Origin: Chloroflexota bacterium
GTDB lineage: Bacteria > Chloroflexota > Dehalococcoidia > JACPQD01
Length of the DNA stretch: 64,000 nucleotides
Assembly (NCBI GenBank): GCA_016190665.1
Contig: JACPQD010000104.1
Span: forward strand, 186,001 to 250,000
Reading direction: 5' to 3'
The notes beneath the pieces are model-generated. The model saw nothing but the letters and a program-made list of their open reading frames with translations, was not told the DNA's origin and ran no database searches. Shown in pieces: positions 16,534-25,263 of this stretch (the first letter of the stretch is position 1; the number at the start of each line of letters is the position of its first letter). The translations under genes were made by a program, and so were the position numbers.

Positions 16534-18186
16534 GTGACTGGTGACCCAGCAAACGCACGCATTGAAGTCATGAACCCCGTCGCGGAGGTGCGGCCCGAGG
16601 CCGTCGTTCCCGCGCGCCGGCTGGACTCCCTCAGCGGCAAGAGGATCGCTCTGTGGTGGAATTCCAAACCTAGAGGGGATGCGGCTCTGGAAACGGTGGC
16701 TGAAGCCTTCCAGCGGCGTTTCCAGAACGTAACCTTCAGTCGCTTCGACCAGCAGTACGACCACGGCCGCCATTTCCCTGAGCGGTACGATGAGGCAAGA
16801 AGAAGCTGTGACGCCGTCGTCGCCACCACGGGCGACTGAGGCAACTGCACATCGTGGCTTGCCCACGACTGCGTAGAACTCGAAAAGCGCGGATTGCCCA
16901 CGGTCGGCATCGTTACCCGGAGGTTCGGCACCCTCTTCGAGTCGCGCCAGCGGTCCATGGCGCGCGAGACCTTCCCCATGGCCATCGTTGAGCCGACCAT
17001 CACCGAGCTGACCCCCGAACAGGCGCGCGAAGTGGTCACCGGCGTCATCGATGATATCGTTCGGGCCCTGACCAGGCCCCAGGCGGTGACGCCGCCCGGC
17101 AGAGCCGCCGCCGAGGACCTGTTGCGCTACGAGGGACGGGACCTCCTTCAGGCCGAGCGCGTCCTGAACACCGACTTCCTGGACCGCGGCTGGGGCGACG
17201 GTTTTCCCCTTTTACCCCCGACGCCGGAAGCGGTGGAAGAGATGCTCAGCGGCACTTCTCGGAACCGGAACGAGGTGGTCACCGTCCTGGAGCCGGGCCG
17301 GGGACTGGCCACGGTGGAGAAGATCGCCATCAACTGCGTGATGGCCGGTTGCCGTCCGGAGCACCTTCCCGTCGTCATTGCCGCCGTCGAGGCCATCAAC
17401 GCGCCTGAGTTCAATCTCCCCCTGATCGCGCAATCCACCGGCCCCCACGCTCCCCTGCTCATCATCAACGGCCCCATCCGCCAGGAGCTGGGCATCAACT
17501 GCGGCGGCTGCGCGCTGGGGCCGGGGGCGCCTTCCCGCGTCAATACCGTGATCGGCCGGGCGGTGCGCCTGATAATGATGAACGTTGGCCTCGCCTACCC
17601 GAACATCATGGACATGGATACCATCGGCTCGCCGAACAAGTACAGCATGTGTGTCGGCGAGAACGAAGAGCGGAACCCCTGGGAGCCGCTCCACGTGCAG
17701 CGCGGCTTCCCCCGCGAGGCCGACACGGTCACCGTTTTCCCTGGCACCAGCCTCTCCGACGTCGCCGACGTGGTGAGCTGCACGGCGGAAGACCTGCTGT
17801 ACACCTTCATACACAACGCCAACGACTCCACCTCCACCGCCTGGAGCTGGACGCTGCCCGTCGCCCCCGGCTGGAACCGGGACGCCCTCATCTTATTCTG
17901 CCCGGAGCACGCGCGCGTCCTGGCCGATGCGGGCTGGACCAAGCAGGACATCCAGGAGCGCATGTTCGAAAAGGCCCGCATCCCTCTCAGGTGCATCAAG
18001 CAGCAATTGCTGCGGCCCGGCAAGCTGCCCGTACTGATGCATCTCCTGGATGAGCCGGACGACACACTGGTGCAGATAGTCCGCGAGCCGGAGGACTTCC
18101 ACATCGTGGTCGTGGGCGGCTCGGGCGCCAAGTCGGCCTACATTGATGGGATGGGAGAGCCGGTGACCAGGGAGATACGGAAGTGA
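16534..18186 (+). CDS. UGSC-family selenoprotein 2 (in-frame UGA read as Sec102)
   Basis: The frame runs from GTG 16534 (after AAAGGAG) through TGA 16837-16839 to 18186, giving 550 residues. Around the UGA it reads 'VVATTGD'-Sec-Gly-Asn-Cys-Thr-'SWLAHDCVELE'. The N-terminal domain carries the paralogue signature 'NPVAEVRPEAVVPARRLDSL' and 'RIALWWNSK'. The C-terminal domain has the conserved blocks 'FLDRGWGDGFPLLPP', 'INCVMAGCRPEHLPVVIAAV', 'GINCGGCALGPG' and 'DMDTIGSPNKYSMC'. The paired cysteines could be further redox residues. It lies 109 bp after gene 1, in a gap of short GTCAGACA-like repeats. The role is unknown; the family may be a thiol/selenol redox or reductase component, by inference only. 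Confidence 0.86.
16852..16868 (+). promoter_or_regulatory. Candidate bacterial SECIS hairpin, UGSC gene 2
   Basis: TCGTGG (16852-16857) pairs with CCACGA (16863-16868) around CTTGC; the loop starts 18 nt after the UGA at 16837-16839. The stem-loop sequence is identical to that of genes 1 and 3. Confidence 0.55.
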
Positions 18187-18611
18187 TGAGTGATGAGTGA
18201 TAAGTTAGCTTTCAGCAGTCAGCAATCAGCGGTCAGCTTTTCGAAGGCTGAGAGCTGAAAGCTGACCGCTGAAGGCTGAGAGTGACAAGGATGGCAAATT
18301 TGTGGGCATGGGAATACTGGACGCCTCTCGGCGCATGGAAAATCCGAGGTCTGTTGAATACGCTGCTCTTGGCTAACTGCGCAAAACGAATAGACCGACT
18401 CGGTTTTCAAAACCGAGTCGGTCTCAGAGCTGCTCTGGGCTAGGTCAAATCGACCTGTCTGCCGTCTCTGCCTGTGCAGGCACGGTGGGGGAGCCGGACC
18501 ATGGCTCACGGAGGAGGAACTGGACTCAATCCCAATTACGACATGTCCACGGTCGGCGGGCGTGAGAAACATTGTTCAAGAAGCTGAGAAGTCGTGTCAG
18601 GAGGAAAGTGT
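18187..18611. other. 425-bp gene-free stretch with simple repeats and a palindrome
   Basis: No credible gene is seen. From about 18183 there are GATGAGT-type repeats, then a degenerate TCAGC-rich block (about 18205-18280). In that block AGCTTTCAGC and GCGGTCAGC are answered by GCTGAAAGCT and GCTGACCGC, giving a long foldback. A separate perfect palindrome is listed at 18392-18424. The ribosome-binding site of lipoprotein F closes the region. Confidence 0.6.
18392..18424. terminator. Perfect 33-nt palindrome (16-bp arms), terminator-like
   Basis: AGACCGACTCGGTTTT (18392-18407) is followed by a single C and its exact reverse complement (18409-18424). The arms would form a very stable hairpin, but no U-tract follows, so it is not a classic intrinsic terminator. 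It lies about 205 bp after UGSC gene 2 and 190 bp before lipoprotein F. It could end the upstream transcript on both strands or be an operator or insertion scar. Confidence 0.5.
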
Positions 18612-20309
18612 ATGCAAATGATCAAGGCGCAGTCACTACTCACCACGTCTCTGTTTGTCGTCGGCCTGCTCCTGGCAAGTTGCGCTCCAGGAGCAGCGCC
18701 CACGCCCACAACTAAGCCCGCGCCAGCGGCCCCGCCGTCGGCGAAGGCGCCCGTGGCGGCGACCCCCGCCTCCAAGTCTACGGCCCCAGCCGCCACTCCA
18801 AAGCCAGCGGCGGAGCAGCCAAGATACGGTGGCATCCTTACCTCCTGGGTACAGAGCTTCGGCGCCCTCGATCCCCAACAGGAGAGCGGCGAGGTCTACC
18901 AGAGTATAGCCGCCATGTATTCGCATCTCGTTCAAGCCGACCCGCTGACTGTGGACAAGTTCGTCCCCGGCCTGGGGGAGAAATGGCAGATGAGCCAGGA
19001 TGGCCTTACCTGGACCTTCGACATCCGCCAGGGCGTCAAGTTCCATGATGGCTCGCCTTTTGCCGTGGACGACGCCGTCTTTACCGTCAAGAGGTTGACG
19101 GATCCTCCGCGGGGGATCATCAGCAACGCCGCTTACCTTCTCAAGCCCGTGGTGAAGTCTATCGATAAAGATGGCAATAAGGCGAAGGTCACCCTGCAGT
19201 ATCCCTTCGCTATGATGCTGGAAACACTGGCGATGGGTTTCTCAGCCATGTACTCGGAGAAGTACCTTCAGAAGAACAACGACATGAAGACCTCGGTAAT
19301 GGGCACGGGACCCTTCAAGCTTAAGTCTTTCACTCCGGGCATCGGCGTCGAGGGGATCAAGAACCCTGACTTCTGGGTCAAGGGGCACCCTTATCTTGAC
19401 GGCTACCGCGTCCTCATCATAAGGGACGCAGCGACGAGAATCTCCGCCCTGAGGACGGGCAAGGTGAACATGACGGGGAAGACCCTCGGCGCCCTGCCCC
19501 CCTCCGATATGGAGAAACTGAGCAAAGAGAACCCGGATTTCAAATTCTATCCCACTGCCTCCGTCAACGGCGCCTGGTTTTTCATGAATACCAGAAAACC
19601 TCCCTTTCAGGACCAGAAGGTGCGCAAGGCAATACATCTGGCCGTGGACCGTCAGGCAGCACTGAAGGTGGTCGCCGAAGGAAGGGGACTGATCGGCCAG
19701 CCCTTCCCGCTCGGTCCCTGGCCCATACCGGCGGAGGAACTGGACAAGATGCCCGGCTACCGCCAGCCTAAGGCCGCTGACGTTGCTGAGGCTAAGAAGC
19801 TGATGCGGGACGCTGGGTACCCGGACGGTTTCGAGTTGACTGTCCTGGCCAGGCCGAACTGGCAGAGCAAGAATGCGGCTGTCTTTATGACTGACCAATT
19901 GGCCCAGCTCGGCATCAAGACTAAGGTCAGCGTACTCGAGGATGCAATTTTCTGGGATACCGGGCGCAAGGCGGGCCATGAGGCCATGGTCTATACTCCC
20001 CTGTTCTTCTTGCCGGACCCCCACACCCAGGGCCGCTTCTGGGCCCCGGGTGGCGCCCTCAGTTTCGCCGGCAACGATAACGACCAGGAGCTCATAAAGA
20101 TGTGGAATGAACAGATCAGGATCGTGGACCAGGCGCAGCGCAAGGCCATTATTCGCAGGGTGGCGGAGCACCTGCTCGAGGCTTTGCCTGGCGTCCCCAT
20201 GGTCTGGTACCACGTCTTTATCGGCGTACGGCCTGAGGTGAGAAATTTCACGCCCGGAATCAGCGACTACGTAGGCAACACCCTGGAGGAAATCTGGCTG
20301 GCTAAGTAG
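18612..20309 (+). CDS. Family 5 solute-binding lipoprotein F
   Basis: A 565-residue lipoprotein (lipobox LLASC, Cys24), with an Ala/Pro spacer and a family 5 fold ('RQGVKFHDGSPFAVDDAVF', 'KVRKAIHLAVDRQAALKV', 'MPGYRQPKAADVAEAKKLM'). ATG 18612 lies seven bases after AGGAGG. It is followed after 29 bp by UGSC gene 3, so the binding protein and the selenoprotein are almost certainly on one transcript. The pairing repeats upstream (12718 with 14781) and downstream (remnant 22026 with 22383). Confidence 0.9.
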   Translation: MQMIKAQSLLTTSLFVVGLLLASCAPGAAPTPTTKPAPAAPPSAKAPVAATPASKSTAPAATPKPAAEQPRYGGILTSWVQSFGALDPQQESGEVYQSIAAMYSHLVQADPLTVDKFVPGLGEKWQMSQDGLTWTFDIRQGVKFHDGSPFAVDDAVFTVKRLTDPPRGIISNAAYLLKPVVKSIDKDGNKAKVTLQYPFAMMLETLAMGFSAMYSEKYLQKNNDMKTSVMGTGPFKLKSFTPGIGVEGIKNPDFWVKGHPYLDGYRVLIIRDAATRISALRTGKVNMTGKTLGALPPSDMEKLSKENPDFKFYPTASVNGAWFFMNTRKPPFQDQKVRKAIHLAVDRQAALKVVAEGRGLIGQPFPLGPWPIPAEELDKMPGYRQPKAADVAEAKKLMRDAGYPDGFELTVLARPNWQSKNAAVFMTDQLAQLGIKTKVSVLEDAIFWDTGRKAGHEAMVYTPLFFLPDPHTQGRFWAPGGALSFAGNDNDQELIKMWNEQIRIVDQAQRKAIIRRVAEHLLEALPGVPMVWYHVFIGVRPEVRNFTPGISDYVGNTLEEIWLAK

Positions 20310-20338
20310 GGGCTGCTAAGCGAGGAGATACAAAACGA

Positions 20339-21994
20339 ATGGTGATCGGAGGTTCAACAAAGGTGCAGATTGAAGTGGTAAATCCGGTGGCTGAAGTGCG
20401 CCCGGAGGCAGTGGCGCCAGCGCGTCGCCTCGATTCCCTGAGCGGCAAGAGGATAGCCTTGTGGTGGAATTCGAAGCTGCGTGGCGATGTTGCCCTGAGC
20501 ACTGTGGCTGAAGCCATCGAGAAGCGGTTCAGCAATGTGACGTTCGTACATTTCAGCCAGCAGTATGACCACGGCCGCCATTTCCCGCAAATCTACGACG
20601 AGGCCAGAAAGAGCTGCGATGCGGTGGTCGCTACTACCGGCGATTGAGGGGGCTGCACATCGTGGCTTGCCCACGACTGCGTACAGCTTGAAAAGCGCGG
20701 CATCCCCACCGTTGCCATCGTCGCCAGGAGGTTCATCTCTGTTTTCGAGGCGCGGCAGCGCGCCATAGCGGAGGAGACTTTCCCTACGGTCGTTGTCGAG
20801 ACCTGTCTGACCGAGCTTTCTCCGGAGGAAACGACGGAGGAAGTCTCCAAGCACATAGATGAGTTTATTGAGGCTTTGACGAAGCCCAGGAGAGTCTCTC
20901 AACTCCGTGTGAAATCTTCGGAGGATACGCTAAGGTACGGGGGACGAGACTTCTTTGAGGCGCAGCACAACATGAACGGCGATTTCCTGGATCGTGGTTG
21001 GGGGGACGGCTTCCCCATCGTGCCCCCAACGCCAGAAGCGGTAGAGGCGATGTTGAGAGGCACGTCGCGCAGCCGGGATGAAGTCGTTGTCGTCATGGAT
21101 CCGGGCCGCGGGATCGCCACGGTGGACAAGATCGCTGTCAACTCTTTGATGGCCGGGTGCCGCCCGGAGCACCTACCGGTGGTGATAGCCGCGGTGGAGG
21201 CCGTATCGGAGCCGCAGTTCAACCTCCCGATGATATCGCAGTCCACGGGTCCCCATGCTCCCCTCCTGGTAATAAACGGCCCCATTCGGAAGGAACTGGG
21301 GATCAACTGCGGCGGTTGCGCTCTGGGGCCGGGGGCGCCTTCCCGTGTCAATACGGCGATAGGCAGGGCTCTCCGCCTGATAATGATGAATGTGGGGCAG
21401 GCGTATCCCAATGTCATGGATATGGATGTCATTGGCTCCCCTAACAAATACAGCATGTGTGTGGGCGAGAATGAGGAGTCTAATCCCTGGGGACCTCTGC
21501 ATGTCGAAAGGGGATTCGCTCCTGATGCAAGCACAGTTACAGCCATTCCCGGCACCAGCCTTCACGATGTCGCCGATTTTGCGAGCTACACGCCCGAAGA
21601 CTTGTTGCTTACCTTTGCATATACGGCCAACGGCCCCACCTCCACGGCATGGAGCTGGCTGTTGCCCGACGCGCCGGGCTGGAACAGGGAGAGCCTCTTG
21701 GTTATTTGCCCGGAACACGCTCGCATTATTGCCAATGCCGGGTGGACCAAGGATGAAATCAGACTGTTCATGTTCCATAAGACCAGAATTCCGCTGAAAT
21801 TCATCAAGCCTCACCTTCTGGAGCCGGGCAAAGCGCCGGAGTGGAGATGGCTTCTCACGCAGCCCGATGACATGATGGTGCAAGTTGTGAAGGAGCCGAA
21901 AGCTTTTCACATTGTGGTCGTTGGGGCGTCTGGGCCAAAATCGGCGTACGTGGATGGCATGGGCGAGCCAGTCACCAAAGAGATAAAGAGGTAG
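20339..21994 (+). CDS. UGSC-family selenoprotein 3 (in-frame UGA read as Sec103)
   Basis: The frame runs from ATG 20339 (after GAGGAG) through TGA 20645-20647 to 21994, 551 residues. Around the UGA it reads 'VVATTGD'-Sec-Gly-Gly-Cys-Thr-'SWLAHDCVQLEKRGIPT'. The N-terminal part is nearly the same as gene 2 ('RRLDSLSGKRIALWWNSK', 'QQYDHGRHFP'). The C-terminal domain has 'FLDRGWGDGFPIVPP', 'LMAGCRPEHLPVVIAAVEAV', 'GINCGGCALGPG' and ends 'YVDGMGEPVTKEI'. It follows lipoprotein F by 29 bp. Without recoding the product would be a 102-residue fragment and the conserved 450-residue remainder would have no start signal. Confidence 0.86.
20660..20676 (+). promoter_or_regulatory. Candidate bacterial SECIS hairpin, UGSC gene 3
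   Basis: TCGTGG (20660-20665) pairs with CCACGA (20671-20676) around CTTGC, with the loop starting 18 nt after the UGA at 20645-20647. The position and sequence are the same as in genes 1 and 2. Confidence 0.55.
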
Positions 21995-22025
21995 GACAGC
22001 AACATGGCAGCGAGCGCGTCGCAGC

Positions 22026-22352
22026 GGTGATTTCGATTCCCAGGTGCTGGGCATAACCTACTACATGCTGGACCCCCTGGGTGGCGCCGCCTACTTTGGC
22101 CCGGGCAACGATTTCAAGTGGGAGAGCGCCAAGCGTGACGAGCTCATGGTGAAGTACGACACGGCGCCAACCGAGGCCGAGAGAAAGGCGGCGGCTCTGG
22201 AGCTGGAGCGGTTCATGATGGACGAGGCGCCTTATGTTGTGTACTATTGGGTGCCTCTCACGCGCGTCCGTTGGGGCGAGATCAAGAACCTGATGCCTTA
22301 CAGTAGCCAGTACAACAATAATAGGTTTGAAGCCGTTTACATGGCAAAGTAG
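22026..22352 (+). pseudogene. 3' remnant of a family 5 solute-binding protein
   Basis: An open frame of about 109 codons reads 'VLGITYYMLDPLGGAAYF', then 'ERFMMDEAPYVVYYWVP' and a tail ending NRFEAVYMAK, the C-terminal part of a family 5 binding protein. No signal peptide, ribosome-binding site or N-terminal domain precedes it; it begins about 30 bp after UGSC gene 3. The 5' end was probably deleted. It occupies the place a binding protein would have before UGSC gene 4. Confidence 0.8.
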
Positions 22353-22382
22353 CCGCGACAGAAACGATCAGGAGAAATGGAC

Positions 22383-24125
22383 ATGGTGTACCGGGTGTTG
22401 AGCCCCCTCGGCCTGCCGACCGTGAAGGCGCCTGAAGTTGCGCCTCGCCTCTCGGACTTAAAGGGTAAGACGGTTTGTGAGATCTGGAATGGGCTTTTCA
22501 GAGGCCAGGTCTCATTTCCTATCATCCGAGAGCTGCTGCAAAAGCGCTATCCGAACTTGAAGGTGGTCCCCTACACTGAGTTCCCGATGCAAGGGGTCGT
22601 GGGTCAGACCGCCGGGTTACAGGAGCGCGTTGAGGCGGCGATCGCCCTGGCTATCCAGAAGGGCTGCGATGCAGTGATAAGCGGCAACGGGTTCTGAGGG
22701 ACGTGCACACCCGCGTGTACGCGGCCGGCCGTAGCAGCCGCCAAGGCTGGTATTCCCTCCGTGGTTATTGCAGGCACGACTTTCGTGAAGACTGCCGCCG
22801 TAGTAGCTTCCGCGTCTGGGGTATCTGAGCTGGGAATCGCCGAATATCCGGGGGCCATCCAACTCGACTCGGACGCGCGGGTCAGGGAGAACTTGGAAAA
22901 GACGGTCCTCGACCGGATCATCGCAGGCCTGACCGGGTCTGCTGAGAGCCCGACCGCAACAAGGGCTGCTGGCAGGACGGAAGAGGTCGTGTTCGAAGGC
23001 GACATCGATGGAGTGAATGCCTTCTTCTACAAGAAAGGCTGGACCGATGGTCTTGGCATCCTCCCTCCCACTGTCGAGAGGGTCGAGGAGTTTCTCGAGC
23101 ATGCGGGTCGTCCCCCAGACGAGGGGATAGCGGTGCTTCCCCAGGCGAACCTGATAGCGACGCCGCGTAACATCGCCGTCAACGCGATAATGGCTGGGTG
23201 CCGCCCGGAGTTCATGCCCCTGTTGATCTTCGCCGTCGAAGCGGTAGGGGACCCGGAGTTCCAACTGATAAACCTCGGCAGCACCGGCTGCAAGACGCCC
23301 TGGCTCCTCGTAAATGGGCCGATCGTCAAACAGCTAGGGATAGAATATGGCGTGGGCCTCCGATCGCGAGGCCCCAATCCCGTCCTCGGCCGCGCCCTCG
23401 GCCTGATACTCAACAACATAGCTGGTTTCAGGGCAGGTGAGACCTGGATGGGCACCTGGGGCTACTACTTGCCCTTCGTGCTAGCTGAGGATGAGGACGC
23501 CTGCGCTGAGATCGGCTGGAAGCCTTATCACGTGGAGCGCGGCTTTGATCGGGGCGCGAGCACGGTGACGGCGAGGTCGACGGTCTACTGGGGCGGTCAG
23601 GGCACTCCTGGCGGCTGGGCTGCCCGGTCTAAAGCCGCGTCTCCTGCGAACCTGGCGCCGCCGCCGGCGTCTGCCGAATCGATTCTGAAGGTGGCATGCA
23701 AACATGTGCAGCGGAATACTCTCACCGAGCTATCTCTGCTCTTCGGAGACCGCAATATGGTCGCTGTGCTCTTTACGCCGCCTACGGCGAAGGTCCTGGC
23801 CAGCGCCGGCTACTCGAAGCGGGACGTCGCCGAGCACATCTGGAAGAACGCGCGGCTCACCGTAGCCGAGGAGAATGACGTCCTACAGGGATACAAAGGC
23901 GCCGGCCTCACTGTCCATGAACTAGTGGAAAAGGGGACGCTGCCGAAGTCCTTCGATGTGGGCCCGGAGGACACGATCCCGATGTTCGCCAGCGCAGACT
24001 TGATCGATGTCGTGGTGTGCGGCGACGCCTACAGGGACAAGCTAATGAGCCTGTGGTGCAACTACAACCGGCCGGTCACCAGAGAGATAAGGATGCCCCA
24101 GCGGCTAGCAGACAGGAGAGACTGA
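22383..24125 (+). CDS. UGSC-family selenoprotein 4, divergent (in-frame UGA read as Sec105)
   Basis: The frame runs from ATG 22383 (eight bases after AGGAG; ATG 22377 is too close) through TGA 22695-22697 to 24125, 580 residues. Around the UGA it reads 'AVISGNGF'-Sec-Gly-Thr-Cys-Thr-Pro-Ala-Cys, then 'AAAKAGIPSVVIAGTTF'. This is a more distant paralogue: the WLAHD block is absent and the C-terminal domain keeps only landmarks such as 'KGWTDGLGILPPT', 'NAIMAGCRPEFMPLLIFAVE', 'PYHVERGF' and 'NRPVTREI'. A hydroxyacid dehydrogenase gene starts 5 bp after the stop. That UGA is kept in a diverged copy supports selenocysteine rather than a recent mutation. Confidence 0.82.
22702..22723 (+). promoter_or_regulatory. 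Possible SECIS-like hairpin, UGSC gene 4
   Basis: CGTGCACAC (22702-22710) can pair with GTGTACGCG (22715-22723), with one C-A mismatch and one G-T wobble, around CCGC. The loop is about 13 nt after the UGA, closer than the usual 16-37 nt, and the sequence is unlike that of the other three genes. It is a weak candidate. Confidence 0.3.
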
Positions 24126-24130
24126 AGACG

Positions 24131-25201
24131 ATGGTCAATGTTCTGGTCGTGTCCAAAACGCTCCTGCACGAAGATTTCATCAATGATATCCGCAGGGCTG
24201 ACCCTGGAGTCGTGGCCAAGGACGCCTGTGGCCTCTTCGCCGAGGAGCTTCGTCAGGACGGTGTGAAAGGACCCCTTGTCGCCTGGCTCGAAGAGGGCGT
24301 GCAGAGAGACCTGGCCTACGGCATTGACTTCGGGACGCGCGGCGAAAGCCTGGATGCCCTCCTGAGCGAAGCCGAGGTCGTCTTCGCCATGCTCAGGTGG
24401 CCCAGGAACATATTGTCACGCGCGCCGGGACTCAAATGGCTCCATTATGGCGGCACCGGCATGGAGGCCCACATGGACTCCGAGGTCTTCGACGGCCGCA
24501 TCACGGTGACCAACGCCAGAGGGGCTATAGCCATCCCCATCGCCGAGCATATTATGAGCTTCGTTTTCATGCTGGCGAAGAACGAACCACGTCTATCCAG
24601 GGCAAAGGGGGAGAAGCGCTGGGAGAGGTTCCAAACCATCGAGCTTACCGGGAAGACGCTGGGCATCGTCGGTATGGGGGCTATCGGCGGCGAGCTCTCC
24701 CGGATGGCGAAGGGAATAGGCATGAAGGTCATCGCCAGCAGGCGGTCTGCCACTCAAAAGGAGCATGGAGTCGGCCACTTCGATGAGGTCTATCCGAGGG
24801 ACGCGCTCCTCGAGATGCTGTCGGAGAGCGATTTCGTGGCGCTGGCGCTGCCACTGACGCCCGAAAGCCGCCAGCTCATCGGCGAGAGAGAGTTTCGCGC
24901 CATGAAGCCGACAGCCTTCATCGTCAACGTGTCCCGGGGGGAAATCATCGATGAGCCGGCCCTGATGCAAGCCCTCAAGGAAGGACGCATCAGTGGGGCC
25001 GGGCTGGACGTCTTCGAAAACGAGCCGCTGCCCGCGGACAGCGAGCTCTGGGACATGCCCAATGTGCTCATCAGCCCCCACATGGCCGGCACCAGCGACC
25101 GGAGGAGCCACCACATATCGAGGCAATTCTGCGATAACCTGAGACGTTACCTCTCCGGACAGCCGCTCTTCAATATTGTGACCAGAGAAAAAGGGTATTA
25201 G
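24131..25201 (+). CDS. D-isomer-specific 2-hydroxyacid dehydrogenase
   Basis: This 356-residue protein has the NAD-binding 'GIVGMGAIGGEL' and the catalytic trio of the family in order: Arg269 in 'NVSRGEII', Glu in 'DVFENEPLP' and His in 'LISPHMAG'. It should interconvert a 2-keto acid and a D-2-hydroxy acid with NAD(P)H. ATG 24131 starts 5 bp after UGSC gene 4, so the two are probably one operon. The frame is open further upstream, but that part overlaps UGSC gene 4. The N-terminal 100 residues are longer and less conserved than in typical lactate or glycerate dehydrogenases, so the substrate is uncertain. Confidence 0.9.
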   Translation: MVNVLVVSKTLLHEDFINDIRRADPGVVAKDACGLFAEELRQDGVKGPLVAWLEEGVQRDLAYGIDFGTRGESLDALLSEAEVVFAMLRWPRNILSRAPGLKWLHYGGTGMEAHMDSEVFDGRITVTNARGAIAIPIAEHIMSFVFMLAKNEPRLSRAKGEKRWERFQTIELTGKTLGIVGMGAIGGELSRMAKGIGMKVIASRRSATQKEHGVGHFDEVYPRDALLEMLSESDFVALALPLTPESRQLIGEREFRAMKPTAFIVNVSRGEIIDEPALMQALKEGRISGAGLDVFENEPLPADSELWDMPNVLISPHMAGTSDRRSHHISRQFCDNLRRYLSGQPLFNIVTREKGY

Positions 25202-25263
25202 AAGCGCGGACGCCAGTTCTGGATGGTCGTCTGGGCCATTGATTCGATGCTTTGTCTCCCTGG

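Noticed and set aside
18205-18280. CRISPR or tandem-repeat array
   Set aside because: The TCAGC-type repeats are short, degenerate and foldback-forming, with no regular spacer.
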